Part shown: positions 6,890 through 12,735 of the stretch, one piece after another
Position numbering within the stretch: position 1 is the first letter of the stretch
Layout: every line of letters starts with the position of its first letter
Origin: DATARH01 sp035935235
GTDB taxonomy: Bacteria; Pseudomonadota; Alphaproteobacteria; ATCC43930; CGMCC-115725
Assembly: GCA_035935235.1 (NCBI GenBank)
Contig: DASYXG010000007.1
Coordinates: forward strand, 1 to 14,126
Direction: 5' to 3'
Length of the DNA stretch: 14,126 bases
The notes under the pieces: model-generated
Databases searched by the model: none
Told to the model about the DNA's origin: nothing
The model's input: the letters and a program-made list of their open reading frames with translations, nothing else
Made by a program: the position numbers and the translations under genes

Positions 6890-6949
6890 TCATGCACGAC
6901 GCGCAGCGTGCACTACCGCACGCTGGGAGAAATCGGCATTGAGTTCCAC
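6890..6949 (-). pseudogene. Severed 5' end of the cupin gene (in-frame TGA in place of a conserved Trp)
   Basis: Directly upstream of the cupin ORF and in the same frame, GTG at 6949 opens a 19-codon stretch, MELNADFSQRAVVHAARRA, that ends in TGA (6892-6890). This matches the N-terminus I know for the family (NADF.QRVVV...., then W, two residues, SP..GV.RR.LDR). The TGA falls exactly at the Trp position, and the downstream frame resumes with VPSPIAGVERRMLDR. GGAGG at 6960-6956 with a 6-base gap makes 6949 the native start. A single TGG-to-TGA change explains it. A sequencing error is the other explanation. Confidence 0.7.
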
Positions 6950-7225
6950 TGCGATCCTCCGCTTGGGTCACTGCCGATTGCCGCCCTCGCATTCTACCCT
7001 ACCATGGCCGGGCGCGAGGCGGTATCCGAGGGCAACGGCGATGCAGTTCGAGCCTCCATGTTCTGTGAAGCGTTGCTATTGCCGATTTGTCGCGATTTAG
7101 GGACGAGGATCCCCGTCTCATGCAGAGAGGGGGGGTTTGGCTCGTTTGAGGCGGTTCGTTGTAGACTAATAGTAAGATTGGTCGGAAATCGGCCCTTCCC
7201 CCGCGCCGGCGTTGTTGGATGCCAA
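6950..7225. other. Gene-free stretch upstream of the cpaC regulatory region
   Basis: I see no credible gene here. The open frames on both strands lack a Shine-Dalgarno, have mixed codon use and match nothing I know. The part nearest the cupin start holds that gene's SD at 6956-6960 and presumably its promoter. Confidence 0.5.
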
Positions 7226-7251
7226 GGCATAATAGTCACTGACTATATGCC
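7226..7251. promoter_or_regulatory. Near-perfect 12-bp dyad upstream of cpaC
   Basis: GGCATA (7226-7231), one A, TAGTCA (7233-7238), a central C, then TGACTA (7240-7245) and TATGCC (7246-7251). The arms are fully complementary apart from one extra A on the left. With a one-base centre it cannot make a normal RNA loop, so a DNA operator for a dimeric regulator is the likelier reading. It lies 14 bp upstream of the CtrA-like box. Confidence 0.45.
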
Positions 7252-7265
7252 GCGTTCGTCTAGCG

Positions 7266-7290
7266 TTAACTCTTTCTTAATACAAATTAA
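7266..7290 (+). promoter_or_regulatory. CtrA-like box TTAA-N7-TTAA with a third half-site
   Basis: TTAA at 7266-7269, seven bases, then TTAA at 7277-7280: this is the CtrA consensus spacing known from Caulobacter and relatives. A third TTAA (7287-7290, followed by CC) lies six bases on. It is about 100 bp upstream of the cpaC ATG. CtrA controls pilus genes in several Alphaproteobacteria, which fits the downstream Flp/Tad secretin. The local AT-richness makes chance matches possible. Confidence 0.55.
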
Positions 7291-7387
7291 CCTGTATACG
7301 ACCTAAGGTAACGAAGGAGTAGTTAGTTTGTTGCCCTTTGGCTTGGCCAAATTACTGCGGTCGAGGGTGGCGATACGGGGGAATTCA

Positions 7388-8821
7388 ATGTCACGCCTGC
7401 GGATAAGTCTGACAATCGTATTTACCTTTCTCTGGGTCGCGACGGGACACACCGAACAGGTCAACAATGTCAGCTTGGTGCCACCCAACGGCAAACCCAT
7501 CGTGCTCGAGGCGGGTAAAGGCACCCTGGTCCGATTGAGCAAACCGGCGGCAACCGTTTTTATCGCCAATCCCGATATCGCCGACGTCGCCGTCAAATCG
7601 CCGGCGCTGATTTGGCTGAGCGCGAAACAACCGGGAGAGACCGTCGTCTACGCTGTGGATGATCAGGGTGGCGTGCTGCTCAACGCAGCGGTGCGCGTCG
7701 ATCACGACATCACACGGGTGCGCCAATCGCTGCAAGCGCTGATGCCCGGTGAAAACATCGGGGTCACCTCGGTCGATAAGGATTTGGTGCTCAGCGGCAA
7801 TGTCACGACCGCGGCCCGCGCCGAAAAAGCGCGTGCGCTCGCCGCCTCGATCGCCGGCACGAACGTCAAGGATGCGCAAATCCTCAACCAGCTCTCGGTC
7901 AATACGCCCAACCAGGTCAATCTGCGGGTCAAGATCGCCGAAGTGAACCGTACCGCGCTCAAGGCCCTGGGGTTCAACTGGAGCGGCTCGTGGAGCAACG
8001 GCCGCCTCGACCATTCGGTATTCAACTTCGCGACGCAGAACCCGTTTACCAACCAAGCCATTACCAACCAAAACCTCTTCCAGTACGGGTTCGCGGTTCC
8101 CGGTGTTGGCTCGATACAGGCCACCCTCGACGCGCTGGCGCAAGAGGGGCTGATCACCACCCTGGCGGAACCCAACCTCACCGCGACCTCCGGCCAGACG
8201 GCGAGCTTCCTTGCCGGCGGCGAGTTCCCGGTCCCGGTGGCCGCCTCCACCGGCACCACCGGCACCCCGACAATCACCATCGAATTCAAGCAATTCGGCG
8301 TGTCACTCGATTTTGTCCCAACGATCATCGACGCCGATCACATCAGTCTGCGGGTCCGCCCCGAGGTCAGCCAGCTGACCACCACCGGCGCGGTGTCGGT
8401 GCCGCTTAGCCCGACAGCGACGGTGACGATCCCGGCCCTGACCGTGCGCCGCGCCGACACCACGGTCGAACTCGCCAGCGGTCAGAGCTTCGCGCTGGCC
8501 GGCTTGCTGCAAAATACCACCGAACAGGATCTGTCGAAGATCCCGTGGCTCGGCGACATCCCGGTCATCGGCCAATTGTTCCGCTCGAACTTGTTCACGC
8601 ACAACGAGAGCGAGCTGGTGATCGTCGTCACGCCCTATCTGGTCAAACCCAGCAATGTCGCGCTGTCGACCCCGACCGACGGCTTCATCTTGCCGCACGA
8701 CGCGCAACGGCTGGCCACCAGCGACACCTACCGCCAGACACTGCCGGCGCCGGCCAGAGGACCGATCCCCGCCGGGGGAATTGGGCTCATCGGGCAAGCA
8801 GGATTTCGGCTCAATCAGTGA
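7388..8821 (+). CDS. cpaC: Flp/Tad pilus outer-membrane secretin CpaC (RcpA)
   Basis: A 477-aa secretin of the type IVc (Flp/Tad) pilus. It forms the outer-membrane ring through which the pilus passes. A signal peptide (about 1-22) precedes the N-terminal pilus-assembly domain (LVRLSKPAATVFIANPDIADV, about 45-105). A BON-like segment (about 108-170) and the secretin core (about 175-420) follow, with NLRVKIAEVNR, GLITTLAEPNLTATSGQTASFLAGGEFPVP, LRVRPEVSQL and SGQSFALAGLL, then IPWLGDIPVIGQLFRS and ELVIVVTPYLVKP. These are the standard family motifs and the length is normal. The ATG at 7388 has GGGGGAA about 4 bases upstream; a TTG at 7328 in the same frame has GAAGGAG 8 bases upstream and would add 20 residues to the leader. 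The expected neighbours cpaB and cpaE/cpaF are missing; only a broken cpaD follows, 14 bases on. Confidence 0.92.
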   Translation: MSRLRISLTIVFTFLWVATGHTEQVNNVSLVPPNGKPIVLEAGKGTLVRLSKPAATVFIANPDIADVAVKSPALIWLSAKQPGETVVYAVDDQGGVLLNAAVRVDHDITRVRQSLQALMPGENIGVTSVDKDLVLSGNVTTAARAEKARALAASIAGTNVKDAQILNQLSVNTPNQVNLRVKIAEVNRTALKALGFNWSGSWSNGRLDHSVFNFATQNPFTNQAITNQNLFQYGFAVPGVGSIQATLDALAQEGLITTLAEPNLTATSGQTASFLAGGEFPVPVAASTGTTGTPTITIEFKQFGVSLDFVPTIIDADHISLRVRPEVSQLTTTGAVSVPLSPTATVTIPALTVRRADTTVELASGQSFALAGLLQNTTEQDLSKIPWLGDIPVIGQLFRSNLFTHNESELVIVVTPYLVKPSNVALSTPTDGFILPHDAQRLATSDTYRQTLPAPARGPIPAGGIGLIGQAGFRLNQ

Positions 8822-9507
8822 CAGGGGAGGCTGACATGACCATCAACCGCACTCCCCTCGCCGTTGGCCTGGCTGCGACGCTGCTGCTCGGCGCGTGCGC
8901 ACCGGTGACGAGCTATACCGATGCCGTGGCGCCCCGGAACCTCACGACTGACAGCGCGACGACCCGCGTCGACCTGCATTTCGCGCCCGGCTCGGCGCAG
9001 CTGTCGTCGGCCGACGCGGCCAAGCTGCGTCACCTGGCCGCCGCCGGATCGATCGGCGCCGCCGACCGGGTAACGGTGGCGTCCTCGGGGTCGCATCTCG
9101 GCCACGTAATCTCGAACCTGCTTTACCATCACATTGAAGGCCGTCTTTGCGGCAGCAACCCCCTCTCTAGAGCGCTCTTTGAGTTGGGGGAGGTTAGAGC
9201 GCGAAGGGGAATAGCCGATCTCTTCGGCTAGGTAGGCTAGATTGTCTCTCACTGGTGCTGGGAGCCGGCGGTAAAATCTGGCAAAAAGCTGCAAGAGCAC
9301 TTCTTTAGCGTTTTCCAAATCACCGGCATTCTGAGCAAGCCAATCAACGCAGTCTTCGAATGCTTCACCGGATTGCTCTGTGCGGAATTGTTGCCGGTAG
9401 TCCCTACCAATGAGGTGCATAAGGAGCTTGTAGTCCTTATTGCGTAGGAGAATGAGGAGCGGATCTTCGGTTTGCAGACCGTCGTCGATAAGACGAGTAT
9501 CGGTCAT
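8815..9507 (-). CDS. Unknown helical protein, probably truncated; the 3' part reads antisense through cpaD
   Basis: The frame is 230 aa from the ATG at 9507 (GGGGGAAT about 4 bases upstream). Only the first 135-138 residues look native: acidic and leucine-rich, probably all helical (DPLLILLRNKDYKLLMHLIG, EDCVDWLAQNAGDLENAKEVLLQLFARFYRRL, REGVAAAKTAFNVMVKQVRDYVAEM). From about residue 138 the product is the low-complexity Arg/Gly translation of the cpaD antisense strand. Base composition of the native part is visibly lower in GC than its neighbours, and the codons are less biased to G/C at the third position. I do not recognise the family. The most economical reading is a foreign gene inserted into cpaD, with its own 3' end lost or replaced at the junction near 9090-9105. 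Confidence 0.5.
   Translation of the reverse strand: MTDTRLIDDGLQTEDPLLILLRNKDYKLLMHLIGRDYRQQFRTEQSGEAFEDCVDWLAQNAGDLENAKEVLLQLFARFYRRLPAPVRDNLAYLAEEIGYSPSRSNLPQLKERSREGVAAAKTAFNVMVKQVRDYVAEMRPRGRHRYPVGGADRSGGGQVTQLGRVGRRQLRRAGREMQVDAGRRAVSREVPGRHGIGIARHRCARAEQQRRSQANGEGSAVDGHVSLPCH
8836..9231 (+). pseudogene. cpaD: Truncated Flp/Tad pilus lipoprotein CpaD
   Basis: CpaD is an outer-membrane-associated lipoprotein that helps assemble the CpaC secretin. The ATG at 8836 has AGGGGAGG about 5 bases upstream and follows cpaC by 14 bases. The product starts with a lipoprotein signal (AATLLLGAC, Cys21), then TSYTDAVAPRNLTT and VDLHFAPGSAQLSSADAAKLRHLAA, typical for the family. From about residue 86 onward, after ADRVTVASSG, the translation (SHLGHVISNLLYHH...) no longer resembles CpaD and is the antisense of the inserted minus-strand gene. 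It ends after 131 aa, where CpaD proteins usually have 200 or more. The C-terminal half is not seen elsewhere in the window. The product is unlikely to work. Confidence 0.8.
9085..9105. other. Insertion/rearrangement junction inside cpaD
   Basis: CpaD-like coding ends at about 9093 and the foreign minus-strand gene's recognisable coding starts by about 9110. GC content and codon use change here. No terminal inverted repeats, target duplication or transposase were seen, so the mechanism is open. Confidence 0.5.
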
Positions 9508-9847
9508 GGCATTCCCCCAAATGCGCGTGAGCCTGCAGGAACGCTAGCCAAGATTTTGAGGGACCGGCGGCCAATCTTTTAGATACTCTAAAACGCCGGT
9601 TTAAAACGCGGCAGGTGCAATTTAAAGAGGCGTTCGTACGGGGCTCTTTTTGAAGGTTTTTTCCGCACGGGCCTCTCCGCGTCTCGCCCGAAACTTTTCC
9701 AAGCCCGGAATTGCCTGGAGCGGAGGATACTCGCCGCCGGCTCGCCCATGCGGGCGAATCTAAGGCGTCTTGGGGCGAGTTGCGCTGCGGACGGCGTCAC
9801 CCCGCCCAGGCACTAGGCGCGGTGTTTTAGGTCTACAGGAGGGAAAG
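9508..9847. other. Gene-poor spacer between the inserted gene and the flavin monooxygenase
   Basis: No supportable gene was found. It should hold the divergent promoters for the unknown gene (start 9507) and the monooxygenase (start 9848). It contains the nested inverted repeat at 9563-9600 and several T-runs (about 9650-9665). An Arg-rich 70-codon minus-strand frame (9588-9800) has no Shine-Dalgarno and was not accepted. Confidence 0.5.
9563..9600. repeat. Nested inverted repeat upstream of the inserted gene
   Basis: Outer arms ACCGGCG (9563-9569) and CGCCGGT (9594-9600) are exact complements. Inner arms TTTTAGA (9577-9583) and TCTAAAA (9587-9593) are exact complements around TAC. The left side has seven unpaired bases between the arms. 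It could be an operator, a transcription stop, or the edge of an acquired segment. Confidence 0.4.
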
Positions 9848-10897
9848 GTGCAATTCGGCTATTTCACGCTGAGCGACAACCACTACGACAACAACCCCCG
9901 AACCGCGAATGAACTTATCACCGACATCCTCGACGAGGCGGTCTATGCCGAGGAGGTCGGGCTGCATTCGGCGTGGATCGGCGAGCACCATTTCTCGACC
10001 TTGGGTGTGCTCTCCTGCCCCGATCTCGTGCTGGCGCAGGTTGCGGCGCTCACCGAGAAGCTTCGCCTCGCTCCAGCCGTGACAGTGCTGCCGCTGCACC
10101 ACCCGATCCGCGTCGCCGAGCAATGGGCGACGCTCGACATGTTGTCGGGCGGGCGGGTCGATTTCGCCGCGGGGCGCGGCTACGACCGCCGCGAATACGG
10201 GCCGCTCGGCGCCTCGTTCGACGACAACCAGGCGATATTCGAAGAGGGGTTCGAGATCGTCCAACGGCTATGGGCCAGCCCCGAGCCGCTGACTCATCGC
10301 GGCCGCCACTACAGTTTCGACGACGTGTCGATCACGCCGCAACCGGTCCAGCGCCCTATCCCCTCCTATGTCGCCTCGTTCTCAAAGCCGTCGATCGAGC
10401 TCGCCGCCCGCCTCGGCCTCAACCTCATTGTCGCGCCGTTTGCCGCGGCGATGACGTTTGGCGGCCTCAAGCAGGTTCGCGAGGTTTACGACGAAGCGTG
10501 CATCCGTCACGGCAACCAGCCAGGTCGGCTGATGTGCAGCTATTTCCTCCATTTCGCCGATACGCCCGCTGCCGAAGAGGCGGCCCGCGCCCGGCAGATC
10601 CGCTATTACAAGGAATGCGCCATCGCTGCCTTCCCCAGCGACCTCGCCACCGCGCCGCCGAGCTACCGTTATTTTGTCGAGATCGTCGACCGGCTGCATA
10701 AGGTTCGTCCGCAAGACCTGAGCGACAATTCGGTGCTGCTCGGCTCGCCGGGTCAGATCGTCGACAGCCTGAAGAAGGTCGAGGCCGCCGGAGTCGCCGA
10801 GGTGATCCTCTATGTCACCGTCGGGTTGAAGCCGCACACTCAGGTCAAGGACGAGATGGCCCGCTTCATGGCCGAGGTCGCGCCGGCGTTTGGTTGA
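9848..10897 (+). CDS. LLM-class flavin-dependent monooxygenase/oxidoreductase
   Basis: A 349-aa bacterial-luciferase-like (TIM-barrel) enzyme. Such proteins use reduced FMN or F420 to oxidise a substrate with O2 or to move hydride; the substrate cannot be told from sequence. Seen: FGYFTLSD at the first strand, SAWIGEHHF (41-49, the family's hallmark E-H-H), LAPAVTVLPLHHPIRVAEQWATLDMLSGGRVDFAAGRGYDRREY (75-117, the flavin-phosphate region), and a C-terminal GSPGQIVDSLKKVEAAGV. The length is usual. The start is the GTG at 9848, with a strong AGGAGG at 9837-9842; the longer frame from 9770 gives an Arg/Gly-rich leader that is not expected. It stands alone: foreign material lies upstream and a CRP-type site and small ORF lie downstream. 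Confidence 0.9.
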   Translation: MQFGYFTLSDNHYDNNPRTANELITDILDEAVYAEEVGLHSAWIGEHHFSTLGVLSCPDLVLAQVAALTEKLRLAPAVTVLPLHHPIRVAEQWATLDMLSGGRVDFAAGRGYDRREYGPLGASFDDNQAIFEEGFEIVQRLWASPEPLTHRGRHYSFDDVSITPQPVQRPIPSYVASFSKPSIELAARLGLNLIVAPFAAAMTFGGLKQVREVYDEACIRHGNQPGRLMCSYFLHFADTPAAEEAARARQIRYYKECAIAAFPSDLATAPPSYRYFVEIVDRLHKVRPQDLSDNSVLLGSPGQIVDSLKKVEAAGVAEVILYVTVGLKPHTQVKDEMARFMAEVAPAFG

Positions 10898-10933
10898 CGC
10901 AGCGCGGCAGATCTTCAGAAAAAATTCACCCTG

Positions 10934-10949
10934 TGTGACATCGGTCACA
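10934..10949. promoter_or_regulatory. CRP-type binding site TGTGA-N6-TCACA
   Basis: TGTGACATCGGTCACA is a perfect copy of the consensus dyad for CRP (TGTGA, six bases, TCACA). It lies 36 bases after the monooxygenase stop, 78 bases before the small ORF at 11012, and about 330 bases before the Crp/Fnr-family gene at 11280. It is not an FNR-type site (TTGAT-N4-ATCAA). Control of the downstream genes, perhaps autoregulation, is inferred. Confidence 0.65.
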
Positions 10950-11011
10950 TTGATTGAGGCCGGTCGGTCCCATCTACGACATCAAGCGATTTGGTTTCTG
11001 GGACGACTACG

Positions 11012-11212
11012 ATGACCTACGACACCATGACCGGCTGGATCGAGATCGCCGACGAGCGGCGTTTCGTCGAGACGGCGATAGCCGAGACGGCGATAGCCGA
11101 ACGCCCGCTGCCCAGCGAGCGTCAGCATCTTCACCTCGGAACGGCGATTTTCAGTCTGCCGTGTCGTATCATTGACGCGGTGACCCATCGCCATTCCGAC
11201 GACGCCTGCTAG
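11012..11212 (+). CDS. Small hypothetical protein, 66 aa
   Basis: The frame runs from ATG at 11012 to TAG at 11212, with third codon positions strongly G/C as in the neighbouring genes, which supports coding. The product begins MTYDTMTGWIEIADERRF and ends with a His/Asp-rich tail; I do not recognise it and see no signal peptide or membrane segment. A tandem 15-bp duplication inside it yields the repeat ETAIA-ETAIA. The SD is weak (GGGACG, 6 bases upstream). A perfect CRP site 78 bp upstream and a hairpin just after the stop fit a short monocistronic transcript. A competing frame (10954-11175) has poorer codon bias. It could also be non-coding RNA. Confidence 0.45.
   Translation: MTYDTMTGWIEIADERRFVETAIAETAIAERPLPSERQHLHLGTAIFSLPCRIIDAVTHRHSDDAC
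11068..11097 (+). repeat. Tandem 15-bp duplication
   Basis: CGAGACGGCGATAGC occurs twice in a row (11068-11082 and 11083-11097), followed by a partial third CGA. The unit is a multiple of three and keeps the small ORF in frame, giving five duplicated residues. It probably arose by replication slippage. Confidence 0.85.
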
Positions 11213-11216
11213 AGCC

Positions 11217-11243
11217 GCGCTTCCGCCATTCGCCGGAAGGCGC
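11217..11243. terminator. Hairpin between the small ORF and the Crp/Fnr gene
   Basis: GCGCTTCCG (11217-11225) pairs with CGGAAGGCGC (11234-11243) with one bulged G, around an 8-base loop, followed by TAAAAC. It starts 4 bases after the small ORF's stop. There is no T-run on the plus strand, so termination here is uncertain. Confidence 0.4.
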
Positions 11244-11279
11244 TAAAACGGGGCCTGCTCCAATCGCGTAGGACGGCGG

Positions 11280-11966
11280 ATGCAGGCCCCGACTGCAATC
11301 GAAAAGCGCCGACTGTTCGAGGGCCATGCCCTCTTCGGCAAGTTGCCGCCCGACGACCTCGACGCGCTCCTGTCGCATGCGCGGGTCGAGCATTTCCCGG
11401 CGGGACGCGAGGTCTTCGCCAAAGGCTCGCCCGGCCGCAGCATGATGGCAATTCTCGCCGGCAGCGTGCGGATCAGCGCGCCCTCGCCCACCGGCCGCGA
11501 CATAGTCCTCGCCATCCTCAATCCGGGCGAGGTATTCGGCGAGATCGCCGTACTCGACGGGCAGGACCGCACCGCCGACGCCACTGCGATTTCCGACACC
11601 TATCTGCTGGTGCTCGACCATCGCGATTTCGTGCCCTTCCTCGAGCGCCGCGCCGACCTGTGCATCCTCTTCCTGAAGCTGTTGTGTCAGCGCCTGCGGC
11701 TGACTGATCGCCAGGTCGCCGAGGCGATGTTCGGCCGACTCGAGGACCGCATGGCAAAGGCGCTGGTGCGCCTCGCCGGCGGGTCGGTCAGGCCGGGTCA
11801 TGGCACGGTGCTGCGCCTCTCGCAGCAGGAATTGGCCGGGATGGTCGGCGCGACCCGTGAGAGCGTCAACAAACAGCTTCAGATATGGCAGGGCGCCGGC
11901 AAGCTGCGCCTCGGCAAACGGCTCATCGAAATCCCCGACCTCGCCGCGATTGAGGGGCTGACGTAA
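11280..11966 (+). CDS. Crp/Fnr-family transcriptional regulator
   Basis: A 228-aa regulator with an N-terminal cyclic-nucleotide-binding beta-roll (about 12-130) and a C-terminal winged helix (about 150-225). The binding cassette FGEIAVLDGQDRTADATA (86-103) keeps Glu88 and Arg97, the residues that hold the ribose and phosphate of cAMP in CRP and protein kinase A, so a cyclic nucleotide may be the ligand. There is no Cys cluster as in FNR. The recognition helix lies in LSQQELAGMVGATRESVNKQLQIW (180-203). The ATG at 11280 has AGGA about 6 bases upstream. A perfect CRP-type site is at 10934-10949, and the two genes that follow are spaced 26 and 2 bases apart, so it probably leads an operon that it may also regulate. 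Confidence 0.9.
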   Translation: MQAPTAIEKRRLFEGHALFGKLPPDDLDALLSHARVEHFPAGREVFAKGSPGRSMMAILAGSVRISAPSPTGRDIVLAILNPGEVFGEIAVLDGQDRTADATAISDTYLLVLDHRDFVPFLERRADLCILFLKLLCQRLRLTDRQVAEAMFGRLEDRMAKALVRLAGGSVRPGHGTVLRLSQQELAGMVGATRESVNKQLQIWQGAGKLRLGKRLIEIPDLAAIEGLT

Positions 11967-11992
11967 GCTCGCCGATCATCAAGGGAGCCAGC

Positions 11993-12733
11993 ATGGACCT
12001 CAACCAATTGAAGGAAGCGGCCATCGAGGCGACGACGCGCGCGCTGCAGCAGAAGTTCGACGTGATGCCGAGCGAGGAAAGCGACGAGTGGGAGGACGAA
12101 TACCGCCGCCAGTTCGCGCTGATGAAGCAGCGTTACGCGGTCGACACGAAGGCGATCGTCCGCGCTCCGGTCAGCGCCGCCTCAGCGTTGCAATTGCCCG
12201 AGCTGACCGGCGACCGTGAGCATGTCCACTGGGCCGAGCTGGTGCGCGCCGACCGGATGCGCGAGGTCACCGACCCGCCGCGCCGCGCCTGGATGGCGAA
12301 GACCTGGACCCGCGCCAAGCTTTGGGTTGACACCCGTGAGGTCCCGGTCGCGACGTTGCTTCAGCGCACCCAGGCGCAATACGACGACTACCGCCGCAAA
12401 ACAGCCGAGCAGCAGAAGGCCGCCGCGGCTGCGGCACAACAGAAGGCCGCCGCCCGCGCCGCATACCAAGCGAAATTGCAACAGGCCGGGATCACCGAAG
12501 CCGGGCTCATCGAGCTGATCGACGCCAGCGAACGCATGAAGCCGGCCCCGCTCACCGACAAGCTCGCTGAGCTGAACGGCGTCGATCGCAATTTGCGCAT
12601 CTTCGCCACCGCCGACCCGAAGACCTTGCTGGTCAAGGAGAAGAACCTCACCGGCCAGCACGATTACGCCGTCGAGCGCGACGACGGACTCGTCGCCGAC
12701 CTCAAACTGTTCGCCTCGGCCCCTGCAGGCTAG
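11993..12733 (+). CDS. Uncharacterised soluble protein with an Ala/Gln/Lys-rich helix
   Basis: A 246-aa protein I do not recognise. The N-terminal 50 residues are acidic and helical (SEESDEWEDEYRRQFALMKQRY). A middle part follows with conserved-looking aromatic motifs (VHWAELVRADRMREV, RAWMAKTWTRAKLWVDTREV). Residues about 122-165 form a long helix with Ala/Gln/Lys repeats, likely a coiled coil. The C-terminus (NLRIFATADPKTLLVKEKNLTGQHDY, then DGLVADLKLF) looks like a small alpha/beta domain. There is no signal peptide or membrane segment. The ATG at 11993 has AGGGAG 6 bases upstream. It lies 26 bases after the Crp/Fnr stop and 2 bases before the oxygenase start, so all three are probably transcribed together. 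Function is unknown. Confidence 0.75.
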   Translation: MDLNQLKEAAIEATTRALQQKFDVMPSEESDEWEDEYRRQFALMKQRYAVDTKAIVRAPVSAASALQLPELTGDREHVHWAELVRADRMREVTDPPRRAWMAKTWTRAKLWVDTREVPVATLLQRTQAQYDDYRRKTAEQQKAAAAAAQQKAAARAAYQAKLQQAGITEAGLIELIDASERMKPAPLTDKLAELNGVDRNLRIFATADPKTLLVKEKNLTGQHDYAVERDDGLVADLKLFASAPAG

Positions 12734-12735
12734 CG

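Noticed and set aside
6994..7239. 80-codon minus-strand open frame in the cpaC upstream region
   Set aside because: No ribosome binding site, unremarkable composition, no recognisable family.
6908..7306. 132-codon plus-strand open frame over the cupin 5' end and spacer
   Set aside because: No Shine-Dalgarno, rare codons mixed in, antisense to the cupin start, and it runs over the dyad and CtrA-like box.
7391..8293. Long minus-strand frame opposite cpaC
   Set aside because: Shadow of the secretin gene; no independent motifs or start signal.
9588..9800. 70-codon Arg-rich minus-strand frame
   Set aside because: GTG start without a Shine-Dalgarno; the Arg/Pro/Ala composition is typical of chance frames in GC-rich DNA.
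10954..11175. 73-codon alternative plus-strand frame in the CRP-site region
   Set aside because: Asp/Arg-rich with poorer third-position bias than the overlapping frame from 11012; only one can be real.
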